Source: Phytohabitans sp037414955 (GTDB lineage Bacteria > Actinomycetota > Actinomycetes > Mycobacteriales > Micromonosporaceae). From it: a stretch of 64,000 bases of DNA. Every line of letters begins with the position of its first letter. The first letter of the stretch is position 1. This document shows, piece after piece, positions 8,447 to 17,179 of this stretch. Location: contig JBBEWH010000012.1 of NCBI GenBank assembly GCA_037414955.1, positions 72,339 through 136,338 of the forward strand, written 5' to 3'. The position numbers were made by a program, and so were the translations under genes. Under the pieces are notes generated by a model, which saw only the letters and a program-made list of their open reading frames with translations, made no database searches and was not told the DNA's origin.

Positions 8447-9811
8447 TCACCACCGGGCCGCGGCGACGGCGAGCGCGCGGGTGGCCGCCGCCACCGGCGC
8501 GGGGACCGGGGGGATCGGGCGCGGCACCGGCAGGTCCACCAGGCGCAGCGCCAGCTCGGCGAACAGCGAGTTCGCCCAGGCGAACCACGGCCGCGTGAAC
8601 GTCGCCGGGTCATCCGCGTCGAAGCTCTCGTGCATCAGCCCGGTGCCCGCGTCGGTGGCCAGCAGCGTCGCGTACAGGGCCTCGGCCTCGGCGCGCGAGG
8701 AGGCGGTCAGGGCCTGCAGGCACAGCGCCATCGGCCACACGTGCCGGTGCGGGGTGTGCGGACTGCCGACCCCGCTCGCGGCGGTCCCCCGGTAGTGGTA
8801 CGGGTTGGCGTCGCTGAGCACGAAGGCCCGGGTCCGGCGGTACAGCGGGTCGTCGGTGGCGCACCAGCCGAGGTACGGCAGCGACAGCAGGCTCGGTACG
8901 TTCGCGTCGTCCATCAGGTTGGTCCCGCCCAGGCCGTCCACCTCGTACGCGTAGATCGGGCCCGTCGCGGTGCGCACGATGCCGTGGCGGGCGATGCCGC
9001 CGGCGATGTCGACCGCGAGATCCACCGCCTGGGCGCCCAGGTCGCGGGGGAGCAGGCCGCGCTCGCTGAGCTCCGCGACGCCGTTCAGCGCGACCACCGC
9101 GGCCGCGTTGGCCGGGATCAGGTACCCGTACTCGCACCGGTCGTCGCTGGGCCGGAACCCCGACCACGTCATCCCGGTGCGGCCCACCGGCGCGCCGAGC
9201 CCGCCGCGCGGCAGCGTGTCGTCGCGGAACGGGCCCGCCGTGCGCTCGAACCGGTATGGGGAGGAGCGCTCGTGGTCCTGCTCGACCCGCCAGACCTCCA
9301 GCACCCGCGCCACCGCCTCGGCGAACTCGCCACGCAGGTGCGCCGCCGATCCGCTGGCCGCCCACAGCTCGTACCCGAACGACAGCACCGCGCACAGCGA
9401 GTCGACCTCGTACTTGCGCTCCCACACGTCGGGCGCCGGCACGGGCCGGTCGTACTCGTCGACCCGGTGCCCGGTCGGCCCGTCGTTCACCGCGTTGGCG
9501 TACGGGTCGGACAGCACCGCGGCGGCCATCCGCCGGACCACGCCGCCGAGCGCGCCGCGGACCTCCGGGTCGGCGACGCCGGTCAGGTACGGCCGCAGCT
9601 GACCCGCGGTGTCGCGGTGCCACATCGCCGGGATGTCGCCGGTGATGACGAACGGGTACGCCCGGTCGCCGCGCAGCGTGGTCGTCCAGGCGCTGGCGAA
9701 GCAGCGGCGGAACGTGTCCGCGCCGCCGAGCCCCGCGGCGAGCCGCTCGGCCGCCCGGTCGGACACGGCGGCAAGGCTCGCGGGGAGCACGGGCTGGTGG
9801 CTCGCTGGCAC
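8447..9811 (-). CDS. Glycoside hydrolase family 125 exo-alpha-1,6-mannosidase
   Basis: The 454-residue protein carries the conserved blocks of GH125 (DUF1237): MWHRDTAGQLRPYL, DEYDRPVPAPDVWERKYEVD, GMTWSGFRPSDD, EYGYLIPANA, YEVDGLGG, LMDDANVPSLLSLPYLG, GSPHTPHRHVWPMAL and a terminal HESFDADDP. The family is made of metal-independent, (alpha/alpha)6-barrel enzymes that release terminal alpha-1,6-linked mannose. No signal peptide is seen, so it probably works in the cytoplasm on imported mannosides. I chose GTG 9811, five bases after AGGAGG, over an upstream frame that runs into the divergent promoter. It shares a divergent region with the transporter ATPase. Confidence 0.85.
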   Translation of the reverse strand: MPASHQPVLPASLAAVSDRAAERLAAGLGGADTFRRCFASAWTTTLRGDRAYPFVITGDIPAMWHRDTAGQLRPYLTGVADPEVRGALGGVVRRMAAAVLSDPYANAVNDGPTGHRVDEYDRPVPAPDVWERKYEVDSLCAVLSFGYELWAASGSAAHLRGEFAEAVARVLEVWRVEQDHERSSPYRFERTAGPFRDDTLPRGGLGAPVGRTGMTWSGFRPSDDRCEYGYLIPANAAAVVALNGVAELSERGLLPRDLGAQAVDLAVDIAGGIARHGIVRTATGPIYAYEVDGLGGTNLMDDANVPSLLSLPYLGWCATDDPLYRRTRAFVLSDANPYHYRGTAASGVGSPHTPHRHVWPMALCLQALTASSRAEAEALYATLLATDAGTGLMHESFDADDPATFTRPWFAWANSLFAELALRLVDLPVPRPIPPVPAPVAAATRALAVAAARW

Positions 9812-9833
9812 GCATACCTCCTGGTGGTGGGTG

Positions 9834-9884
9834 TTGACAGCGGAGGCTACCTGGGTACTGTTCACGATGCGACAGCGTTGTCAC
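9834..9884 (+). promoter_or_regulatory. Promoter and LacI operator of the ATPase-lacI pair
   Basis: TTGACA (9834-9839), a 16-bp spacer and TACTGT (9856-9861) form a recognisable promoter pointing at the ATPase. GCGACAGCGTTGTCAC at 9869-9884 lies just downstream of the -10 and matches the operator in front of the permease. A repressor bound there would block this promoter, and it also sits within the divergent GH125 upstream region. Confidence 0.72.
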
Positions 9885-9908
9885 CTGTCTTGGATCCAGG
9901 AGGCCCGG

Positions 9909-10676
9909 ATGAGCAGCGGCACCGACACCCCGATCCTGCGGCTGTCCGGGATCACCAAGAACTACGGCACCGTGCAGGCCCTCCGGGGCGCCGCGCTCGA
10001 AGTGCATCCCAACGAGGTCGTCGCGCTCGTCGGTGACAACGGCGCCGGCAAGAGCACGATGATCAAGGTGATCTCCGGGGTGGTCCAGCCCGACGCCGGG
10101 CAGATCGAGGTCGACGGGCAGCCGGTGACGTTCGGCAGCCCGCTCGCACCCCGGCGGTACGGCATCGAGACCGTGTACCAGGATCTCGCCCTGGCCTCGG
10201 ACCTCGACCCGGCCGCGAACCTCTACCTGGGCCGCGAGATCCTCCGCCCCGGCCTGCTCGGCAGGCTGGGCGTGCTCGACAAGCCGCGCATGCGCGCGGG
10301 CGCCGACGAGGCGTTCGCGCGGCTCGGCGTGGGCCTGCAGGACACGCGCAGCCGGGTCGGCACGATGTCCGGCGGCCAGCGGCAGGGCATCGCCGTCGCG
10401 CGGGCGGTGCTGTGGGCCAGCCGCCTCGTGCTGATGGACGAGCCGACGGCCGCGCTGGGCGTCGTGCAGACCGATCGCGTCCGCGCGCTCATCGAGTCGG
10501 TACGGGACCAAGGCGTCTCCGTCATCCTGGTGAGCCATAATCTTCCCTTTGTGTTCGAGGTCGCCGACCGGATCGAGGTGCTCCGGCTCGGCCAGCGGGT
10601 GGCCGTCTTCAAGCGGTCGGAAGCCACCGTCGAGCAGGTACTGGGAGCGATGACGGGCGCGCTCAGCACGCCCTAG
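9909..10676 (+). CDS. Sugar ABC transporter ATPase, single-domain (FrcA-like)
   Basis: The 255-residue protein starts at ATG 9909 behind AGGAGG. It has Walker A GDNGAGKST (residues 43-51), Q-loop VYQDLAL, signature MSGGQRQ, Walker B LVLMDEPTAALG and switch His LVSHN. RbsA/MglA ATPases normally have two fused domains of about 500 residues; this half-size form resembles FrcA and should work as a dimer with the permease encoded on the other strand. It is followed after 7 bases by the LacI regulator. Confidence 0.88.
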   Translation: MSSGTDTPILRLSGITKNYGTVQALRGAALEVHPNEVVALVGDNGAGKSTMIKVISGVVQPDAGQIEVDGQPVTFGSPLAPRRYGIETVYQDLALASDLDPAANLYLGREILRPGLLGRLGVLDKPRMRAGADEAFARLGVGLQDTRSRVGTMSGGQRQGIAVARAVLWASRLVLMDEPTAALGVVQTDRVRALIESVRDQGVSVILVSHNLPFVFEVADRIEVLRLGQRVAVFKRSEATVEQVLGAMTGALSTP

Positions 10677-10683
10677 TGGGGAG

Positions 10684-11700
10684 ATGACCGTGGCACGGCC
10701 GACGATGAAGGAGGTCGCGGGACTTGCGGGTGTCGGTCTCAAGACGGTGTCGCGGGTGGTCAACGGGGAGGGCCGGGTCAGCCGGGAGACCCGTGCCCGG
10801 GTGGAGGCGGCGATCGCGGCCACCGGGTACCGGCGCAACGAGGTGGCCCGCAGCATGCGCGGCATGCGCTCCGGCCAGAGCACCATCGACGTCGGGCTGC
10901 TGCTCGGCGACCTGACCAACCCATACTTCGCCAGCGTCGCGTCGGCGGTGATCACGGATGCGCGCGGCCGGGGGTACGCCGCCGTGCTCGCCAGCGCCGA
11001 CGAGGACCCGCTCGGCGAGCGCGCCGCCATCGACGGCCTGCTCGGGCGGCAGGTGGCCGGCCTGCTCATCGTGCCCGGCGGGCGCGACTATGGGTACCTC
11101 CAGCAGGAGATCGAGATCGGCACGCCGGTCGTGTTCATCGACCGGCCGGGCGCCGGGCTGGCCGCCGACGAGGTGGTGCTCGACAACGCCGAAGGCGCGC
11201 GGATGGCGGTGCGGCACCTCACCGCCCACGGGCACCGCCGCATCGGCGCGATCGTCGCCCCCAGCCGATGGGCGACCGCCGAACGGCTGCGCGGCTTCCG
11301 CCAGGCGATGCGCGCCGAAACCGGGGCGGTCGACGCGACCCTGATCCGGCGGCTGGCCACCGGTTCGATCGCCGAGGCCGAACGGTCGGCGCGCGAACTG
11401 CTCGCCCTGCCCGACCCGCCGACCGCGATCTTCACGACCACCGGCTTCATGACCCAGGGACTGCTGCGCGCGCTGGGGCCGCGGCGGGACGTCGCGGTCG
11501 TGGGGTTCGACGACTTCCCGCTCGCCGACATGCTGCCGGTGCCCCTCTCGGTGGTGGCCGGCGACCCGGTCGTGCTGGGTACGGTGGCGGCGCAGACGCT
11601 GTTCGCCCGCATCGACGGCTGGGAAGGGCCCCCGACCCGCCGCGTGATCCGTCCGACGCTGATCCCCAGGGGCAGCGGCGAGGTGACGGCCCGCCGCTAG
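10684..11700 (+). CDS. LacI-family repressor of the mannoside module
   Basis: The 338-residue protein opens with a LacI helix-turn-helix (TMKEVAGLAGVGLKTVSRVV, then GEGRVSRETRARVEAAIAAT) and hinge helix. A periplasmic-binding-like effector domain follows: LLLGDLTNPYFASVASAV, GLLIVPGG, VVFIDRP, VVGFDDFPLADMLPVPLSVV. The gene sits 7 bases after the ATPase gene. Two matching operators, one before the permease and one before its own two-gene transcript, make it the likely autoregulated repressor of all five genes. The inducer is probably mannose or a mannoside (inference). Confidence 0.88.
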   Translation: MTVARPTMKEVAGLAGVGLKTVSRVVNGEGRVSRETRARVEAAIAATGYRRNEVARSMRGMRSGQSTIDVGLLLGDLTNPYFASVASAVITDARGRGYAAVLASADEDPLGERAAIDGLLGRQVAGLLIVPGGRDYGYLQQEIEIGTPVVFIDRPGAGLAADEVVLDNAEGARMAVRHLTAHGHRRIGAIVAPSRWATAERLRGFRQAMRAETGAVDATLIRRLATGSIAEAERSARELLALPDPPTAIFTTTGFMTQGLLRALGPRRDVAVVGFDDFPLADMLPVPLSVVAGDPVVLGTVAAQTLFARIDGWEGPPTRRVIRPTLIPRGSGEVTARR

Positions 11701-11728
11701 CGGTTTCCCCTCGTTCCCTCAAAGCCGT

Positions 11729-11754
11729 CCCATGATCGGGACGCCGATCATGGG
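11729..11754 (+). terminator. Terminator hairpin after the lacI gene
   Basis: CCCATGATCGG (11729-11739) pairs perfectly with CCGATCATGGG (11744-11754) across a GACG tetraloop, 28 bases after the lacI stop. An 11-bp stem with a tetraloop fits an intrinsic terminator of the ATPase-lacI transcript. Confidence 0.75.
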
Positions 11755-11932
11755 CTAGCGCGGGCGGGGCAGGCGGCGGGCCTGCTCGCGGCGTTCGGGC
11801 TGAACCCCAGCCACCGGTGCCAGGCTGAACCAGATCGACAGTGGAATTTGGTTGCGCCTGCCATTGTCGACATCACGTCAGTCTGTCGGCGGCGGTCGAC
11901 GGCGAACGGCGAACCGGCTACGGTCTTGTCGC

Positions 11933-14269
11933 ATGGACGGGCGCCTCGATCCCGACTCTCTTCTGCGTCGCCTCTTCAAGAGATTGGGCTCGCCGAAGGT
12001 TGGTGTAGGAGATACGGGTCCGGAGTGGGATCGGATACCAGACGGCACCACTCACACCAGGAGAGATCAGCGGCAAGGTGGCATACCGACGGTCCGGCCC
12101 GCACCTTATGCGGAGTCTCTGGACGGCACGCGTCAATTCACAGAGGCTGACCTCCAACAAGCACGACGTGACGGCTATATCAGGTTCTCGGGATGGGGCC
12201 TGAAGAGCCTCCCCGACGAAATTAGTCAGCTGGGTGACCTGGAACGTCTGTATCTGGTCCACAACGAGTTAACACAGTTACCGTCGGGCATCGGGCACCT
12301 GTTGCACCTCACCGAGCTTGATGTGAGGAACAATAAACTGGTAGTGCTTCCGTCCGAGATCGGTCTGCTGGAGAACTTGGAAGAACTTTATCTTGATGAG
12401 AACCTGTTGGAAAGCCTTCCGCCCGAGATCGGATCTTTAAATAATCTGCGAACGCTCGACCTTGACAGCAATAGGCTTGAGCGGCTACCACCCGAGATCT
12501 GTTTGCTTCGTAATCTTGAGCAACTCGACCTCCGAAACAACCGACTTGTCGAGCTGCCGCAAGGTATCGGCCGCCTCACAAACCTTCGCCGACTCTACCT
12601 CACAAACAACCAAATCTCGCGGCTCCCACGCGAGATCGGTCACCTGACGAGGCTAGAGAAGTTGGATGTCGACGGCAACAATTTGGCTCAGCTTCCGCGG
12701 GAGCTAATGCAACTGCTCACCAGACCGATCACGATTTCCGTCGACCGAAACCCACTCGGCGACCCACTCCCGGAGTTGGTCCAACGCGGCTGGGGCGCCG
12801 TCTACTCATACATGAGGAGTCTCGAGGACGCCGTACCACAGTACGAAGCAAAAGTCCTCATCGTAGGCGAGGGCAATGTTGGAAAGACGTCCCTGCTTGC
12901 AGCTCTTCGCGGTGAGCAGTTCGTAGTGAACCGCGAGACAACACACGGTCTCGAAATCCATAAGCTGCCTCTCAAACACCCAGATCTCGACCTCGAGATG
13001 ATTATTCGTGCCTGGGACTTCGGCGGGCAAGAGGTCTATCGAGTTACCCACCAATTCTTCTTCAGCCGCCGAGCGCTGTACGTACTTGTCTGGAACGCCC
13101 GTGACGGCCAAGAGCAGAACGAAGTCGAAAGCTGGCTACGTCGCATCCGGCTACGAGTAGGTCCTGAAGCCCGCGCGATCCTAGTCTCAACGCACTGCGA
13201 CGAGCGTCACCCCGAGTTGGACTATCCACAACTCGACAGAATGTTTCCGGGGATGCTGGCCGGACAGTTCTCGGTCGACAACAGGAGCGCGAACGGGATC
13301 AGCGCCCTTCGTGCAGCGATCGCGCGGGAGACGGCCAGCCTGCCGCAGATGGGACGAATGTTGAGCCCACGCTGGATATCAGCACGCGATCAGGTCTTGT
13401 CACGCTACCAACAAGAGCCACAAATCAGATACGACGAATTCATCGCAGCATGCGAACGGAACGCGCTCCACGACGACGAGGCCGTGACACTGGCCGAGCT
13501 TCTACACGACCTCGGCCAAATCATATACTACGGCGACGACGACGGCCTCAGGGACATTGTCGTACTCAATCCCGAGTGGCTAACCAAGGCCATCGCGTAC
13601 GTTCTCGAAGACGGACCCACACGACGCGCCCAAGGCGTGCTCACCCATCACCGACTCCACGAGATCTGGCGCGACCGCCTCCCGGGCGGCTACGACCGCC
13701 GATACTACCCCTACTTCTTGCGGCTGATGGAGAAATTCGACATCTGCTACCGCCTCGAGGATCAACGAGAACTGAGCCTCGTCGCGCAACTCGTACCACA
13801 TCCAAAGCCGTCTCTACCGTGGATGCCGACAACCCCGCTCGCGGCCAACACGAGCCGACTCACCGTCATCTGCAAATTGTCAGAGCCCGCTCCTGGCCTA
13901 ATATCGTGGCTAACCGTACGACACCACCAGGCATCGATTGGAAAACATTGGCGTAACGGAGTCTTCCTGCGTCATCCCGTGTCCGCCTACGCTTCCGAAG
14001 CGCTGATTGAACTTGACGGAGAGCGGAGGCTGCTCATCGAAGTCCGTGCTCCCTCGCCGAACATGTTCTTCAGCGTCCTCGTTGACAGTGTCGAACACCT
14101 CCTCCGACTCAGGTGGCCGGGCCTACGTTACCGACTCGTCGTCCCATGTCCGACGCCCGGATGTTCCGCGAGTTCCCGCTCGACGGGCTCGTCCGCCGGC
14201 GACACGTTGAACGCCCGCTTAGGGATTGCATGGAATGTGACAATGAGTTCCCTATCAGCGAGTTGCTGA
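11933..14269 (+). CDS. Roco protein: leucine-rich repeats, ROC GTPase and COR domain (3' frameshifted)
   Basis: After a ~90-residue leader come about eight 23-residue leucine-rich repeats (residues ~95-265; units such as LEELYLDENLLESLPPEIG). The ROC GTPase domain from ~308 has P-loop GEGNVGKTS, G3 AWDFGGQEVYRVTH and G4-like STHCDER; a COR dimerisation domain follows to ~735. Bacterial Roco proteins are nucleotide-cycled dimeric signalling GTPases. The start has no ribosome site, but TACGGT eight bases before the ATG suggests a leaderless transcript. Codon use is unlike the neighbours: AT-richer, with TTA leucines at 12269, 12278 and 12437. The last ~37 residues in this frame look random; the homologous C-terminus continues in the -1 frame. 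Confidence 0.85.
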   Translation: MDGRLDPDSLLRRLFKRLGSPKVGVGDTGPEWDRIPDGTTHTRRDQRQGGIPTVRPAPYAESLDGTRQFTEADLQQARRDGYIRFSGWGLKSLPDEISQLGDLERLYLVHNELTQLPSGIGHLLHLTELDVRNNKLVVLPSEIGLLENLEELYLDENLLESLPPEIGSLNNLRTLDLDSNRLERLPPEICLLRNLEQLDLRNNRLVELPQGIGRLTNLRRLYLTNNQISRLPREIGHLTRLEKLDVDGNNLAQLPRELMQLLTRPITISVDRNPLGDPLPELVQRGWGAVYSYMRSLEDAVPQYEAKVLIVGEGNVGKTSLLAALRGEQFVVNRETTHGLEIHKLPLKHPDLDLEMIIRAWDFGGQEVYRVTHQFFFSRRALYVLVWNARDGQEQNEVESWLRRIRLRVGPEARAILVSTHCDERHPELDYPQLDRMFPGMLAGQFSVDNRSANGISALRAAIARETASLPQMGRMLSPRWISARDQVLSRYQQEPQIRYDEFIAACERNALHDDEAVTLAELLHDLGQIIYYGDDDGLRDIVVLNPEWLTKAIAYVLEDGPTRRAQGVLTHHRLHEIWRDRLPGGYDRRYYPYFLRLMEKFDICYRLEDQRELSLVAQLVPHPKPSLPWMPTTPLAANTSRLTVICKLSEPAPGLISWLTVRHHQASIGKHWRNGVFLRHPVSAYASEALIELDGERRLLIEVRAPSPNMFFSVLVDSVEHLLRLRWPGLRYRLVVPCPTPGCSASSRSTGSSAGDTLNARLGIAWNVTMSSLSASC

Positions 14270-15018
14270 CCGGATTTCCGGCATCCCAGCCTGAACTAAG
14301 TACGGTTATAAGGCGCCTGCACGAACAGATTGACGACATTAACCTGGGCATCGATCGGGTGGAAGTGGGACTAAGTCGAGTAGAGGTCCTGGCTACGGAA
14401 AGCACACACTCACTGCGCAGAGTTCTGAAGACCCTGTCCCAAGAGGTAACGGACTGCCCACGGCTATTTACGCTCACACCTCCACCCAGCGTTTCAATGC
14501 TGGAACGGGCCCGCATAACTACAGATGTCGTAAACCTGACGCTTTGGTGCGAGCACCCTGGAGAATGGCATCCGTTGAAGGACGCGACGTATGAGCTTCG
14601 GCAGGAAAGGGAGTGGCTGGTTCGCGTCGCACCATACGTCAACTTCGTCCTTAACTCTCTGCGGCTCGTGGTGCCTGTCGCGGCCGCCGTCGCTGGCGTC
14701 GTCTTACCGAAGCCGGACCTCGAGGGCCTGTCGAGCCGTATAGAGTTGATGAAAATCATCGCGGACAAGTTGCCGTCCGACATCGCTACACGAGGCCGCG
14801 GAGCTGAACCACGAACCGACGGCAACATGACGACTGCTGAAGGCGCGGCCCTGAGAGCATTTCGCGTGTTGCTGTTCCGGCATGACCCCACGAGGGCCTT
14901 CGGCGATCTTCGTCGAGTACAGTCGCCGTCCGGCGACCTCTTATGGGTATGTCCTGAGCACCACCGCGAGTATGACCCTGGGCTGCCAGCCATCCCAGAA
15001 CAGCAGACGCCAACGTAG
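14146..15018 (+). CDS. C-terminal continuation of the Roco protein in the shifted frame
   Basis: This frame overlaps the 3' end of the Roco frame. It continues it sensibly: the first frame ends its homology with VPCPTPGC, and this one supplies EFPLDGLVRRR, then RDCMECDNEFPISELLTGF. Joined, they make a CPxxxC...CxxC zinc-ribbon-like unit. After it come a coiled-coil-like helix (LHEQIDDINLGIDRVEVGLS) and a tail ending in LLWVCPEHHREYDPGLP. One missing base near 14160-14170 would explain the split, giving an original protein of about 1,028 residues. It has TTA codons at 14704 and 14941. The ATG at 14146 is only the first available start; separate translation is doubtful. Confidence 0.6.
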   Translation: MSDARMFREFPLDGLVRRRHVERPLRDCMECDNEFPISELLTGFPASQPELSTVIRRLHEQIDDINLGIDRVEVGLSRVEVLATESTHSLRRVLKTLSQEVTDCPRLFTLTPPPSVSMLERARITTDVVNLTLWCEHPGEWHPLKDATYELRQEREWLVRVAPYVNFVLNSLRLVVPVAAAVAGVVLPKPDLEGLSSRIELMKIIADKLPSDIATRGRGAEPRTDGNMTTAEGAALRAFRVLLFRHDPTRAFGDLRRVQSPSGDLLWVCPEHHREYDPGLPAIPEQQTPT

Positions 15019-15117
15019 GACCGCGAATGCCGCGAAAGGCAGCCGCGACGCTGGACAAGATGTTCGACTACTCCGGGCGCCGAGCGGGTCCACGGCTTGC
15101 GCGGTGAGGATGAGCGT

Positions 15118-16608
15118 TCACCGAAGACGGCGGGCGGTGAGGATGGTCAGGCCGACGAACAGCACTGCGGCACAGGTGGCGACCATGCTGAGGCTGGTGG
15201 TGAACGCGGTGTGCGCGGTGTCCAGTAGCCGGGCGGCCGGGTCGGCGGGGAGCGCGGCGGCTACTGAGTTGGCGCCTGCGGCGGACTCCCGTGCGGCGGC
15301 CGGCAGGTCGCCGAGGTCGGCCAGCTGGGCGCGGTAGACGCCGGCAGCGATGGTACCGAACAGGGCGATGCCGAGCGTACCGCCCAGATAGTTGCTGGTC
15401 TCTGACAGCGCGGCGGCCGACCCGGCCCGCTCCGGGGCGACGGAGCCGATCACCATGCCGGTGCCCAGCGCGAACAGCGGGCCGGTGCCCAGGGCGACGA
15501 TCGCGGTCCCGGCGATCAGCGTGACCGGGCCGCTGGCCATTGCGACCGGTAGGAATCCGAGGGTGGACACCGCCAGGCCAGCGAAGATCGCAGCGCCGGG
15601 TGACAGCCATCGTTGTGTCAGGGGGGCGAGCGTGCAGCCGGCGGCCAGCGCGAGCCCCATCGGGGCGAACCATACGGCCGCGGCCAGCGGTGAGAGCCCT
15701 TGCACGGTCTGCAGGTACTGCGTGGTGAGCAAACCGACGCCGGCCAGTCCGGCACCGGTGACGACCAGCGCGGTCAGCACGGTGGACACGGTGCGGTTGT
15801 GGAGCAGATCCAGCCGGAGCAGCGGGTCGGGCAGGCTGCGCTGGCGCCGGACGAACAGCGCGGTGAAGAGTGTGCCGACTGCGACGGCGCCCAACGTCAG
15901 GGGTACGTTGGTCCGATCCACGCCCAGTTGCTTGACGCCGTAGGCAAGGGGCAGCAGGCCGGCCAGCGAGAGCGCCACGCTGGTGAGGTCGAGACGGCCG
16001 GTGACGGGACTGCGGGGCTCGGGCAGCGTCAGTGGGGCGGCGAGCAGGAGCACGGCCATGATCGGTGCGCCGATCAGGAACACCGAGCCCCACCAGAAGT
16101 GGGTCAGCAGCACTCCGCCGAGCACCGGGCCGAGCGCCGCGCCGGCGAACACGCAGGTGGACCACGTCGTGATGGCCACGCCGCGCTGTCGGGCGTCGGT
16201 GAACATGGTGCTGATCAGGGCAAGGGTGGACGGCATCAGGGTGGCGCCCGCGATGCCCAGGAGCAGTCGGGCCACGATCAGCATCGGTGGGTTGACCGCG
16301 TAGGCGGAGGCCACCGACAGCACGCCGAACGCCGCACCGCCGATCATGAGCAGCCGGCGACGGCCGATCCGATCTCCCAGGGTGCCCATGGTGACGACGA
16401 ATCCGGCCACCATGAGTCCGTATCCATCCGCCACCCACAGCTGCTGCACGGCGTTGGCGCCCAGGTCGACGCTCAGGTGGGGGAGGGCCAGGAACACCGA
16501 GTTGATGTCCAGGGCCACCAGCAGGGTCGGCAACGCGAGCACGGCGAGACCCAGCCATTCCCGCACGCCTGCGCGGCTTGCCCCGTCGGGGCGGGTTATC
16601 GTGGTCAC
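15118..16608 (-). CDS. DHA2-family MFS multidrug exporter
   Basis: The 496-residue 14-TM transporter has TM1 ALPTLLVALDINSVFLALPH, motif A GTLGDRIGRRR, and GATLMPSTLALISTMF in the TM4-TM5 region, close to the SmvA/QacA branch. It should export lipophilic cations or drugs by proton antiport. I chose GTG 16608 because GAGGAGG lies nine bases upstream and the protein then begins directly before TM1. It is divergent from the DGPF/ECF42 sigma operon, which may control it. The Roco fragment converges from the other side with no clear terminator between. Confidence 0.85.
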   Translation of the reverse strand: MTTITRPDGASRAGVREWLGLAVLALPTLLVALDINSVFLALPHLSVDLGANAVQQLWVADGYGLMVAGFVVTMGTLGDRIGRRRLLMIGGAAFGVLSVASAYAVNPPMLIVARLLLGIAGATLMPSTLALISTMFTDARQRGVAITTWSTCVFAGAALGPVLGGVLLTHFWWGSVFLIGAPIMAVLLLAAPLTLPEPRSPVTGRLDLTSVALSLAGLLPLAYGVKQLGVDRTNVPLTLGAVAVGTLFTALFVRRQRSLPDPLLRLDLLHNRTVSTVLTALVVTGAGLAGVGLLTTQYLQTVQGLSPLAAAVWFAPMGLALAAGCTLAPLTQRWLSPGAAIFAGLAVSTLGFLPVAMASGPVTLIAGTAIVALGTGPLFALGTGMVIGSVAPERAGSAAALSETSNYLGGTLGIALFGTIAAGVYRAQLADLGDLPAAARESAAGANSVAAALPADPAARLLDTAHTAFTTSLSMVATCAAVLFVGLTILTARRLR

Positions 16609-16768
16609 CTGTTGGTTCCTCCTCGCTTGATGTGCTGTCCCGAGGAGGTCGGTGCCGATCCGGCGTTCTTGCGCCACATCACTGGGCCGATCTTCAACCC
16701 GGCGACCAGGGACAGAAAAAGTTGGGTGACCGACGTCAAGATCACATGGTGTGTCTCGACTGTCTGGT

Positions 16769-16792
16769 GTCGGTCCCACCACAGGGACCGAC
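16769..16792 (+). promoter_or_regulatory. Hairpin in the 5' region of the DGPF-sigma operon
   Basis: GTCGGTCCC (16769-16777) and GGGACCGAC (16784-16792) are perfect 9-bp arms around a 6-base loop, four bases before the AGGAGGAG ribosome site of the DGPF gene. It could be an operator or an mRNA hairpin affecting translation. I could not place a convincing ECF42-type promoter. Confidence 0.4.
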
Positions 16793-16810
16793 GACAGGAG
16801 GAGACGAGCC

Positions 16811-17179
16811 ATGAAGTTTCTGCTGCTGCTGCACAACAACCCGGCCGTGCTGAACGCGCTGACCGAGGATCAGCGCACCGCGCTGATGAACGGCCATGGC
16901 GACTTCATCAAGGCCGTTCAGGAGTCCGGTGAGCTGATCGTGACTCAGGCGCTTGCGGATCCGTCCAACAGCGCGGTGGTGCGGGTGCGCGACGGTGTCC
17001 CGGTCGTCACGGACGGCCCGTATCTGGAGGCCAAGGAGTTCCTGGGCGGCTATTACCTGGTCGAATGCGCCGACCGGGACCGCGCGTTGGAGTTGGCCGC
17101 GATGATCCCGGACGCCGGCATCGACGGGCTCGGCGTCGAGGTGCGGCCGGTGATGTTCTCGGCCGGGATGGAGATGTGA
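16811..17179 (+). CDS. DGPF/YCII-domain protein (ECF42 partner)
   Basis: The 122-residue protein begins MKFLLLLHNNP behind AGGAGGAG and contains the signature TDGPYLEAKEFLGGYYLVE, in which DGP is the family motif. YCII/DGPF proteins have a small ferredoxin-like fold with unknown reaction. Their genes commonly stand next to ECF42 sigma factors and are their known transcriptional targets in Streptomyces. Here the stop codon overlaps the sigma-factor GTG (GTGA), so the two are translationally coupled. Confidence 0.85.
   Translation: MKFLLLLHNNPAVLNALTEDQRTALMNGHGDFIKAVQESGELIVTQALADPSNSAVVRVRDGVPVVTDGPYLEAKEFLGGYYLVECADRDRALELAAMIPDAGIDGLGVEVRPVMFSAGMEM

Noticed and set aside
14140..14190. Programmed -1 frameshift in the Roco gene
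   Set aside because: No slippery heptamer such as A-AAA-AAG and no clear downstream pseudoknot; a plain 1-nt loss explains the break, though resequencing would decide.
16741..16776. ECF42-type promoter before the DGPF gene
   Set aside because: TGTC- and CGGTC-like bits occur but not at proper spacing, so I did not annotate a promoter.
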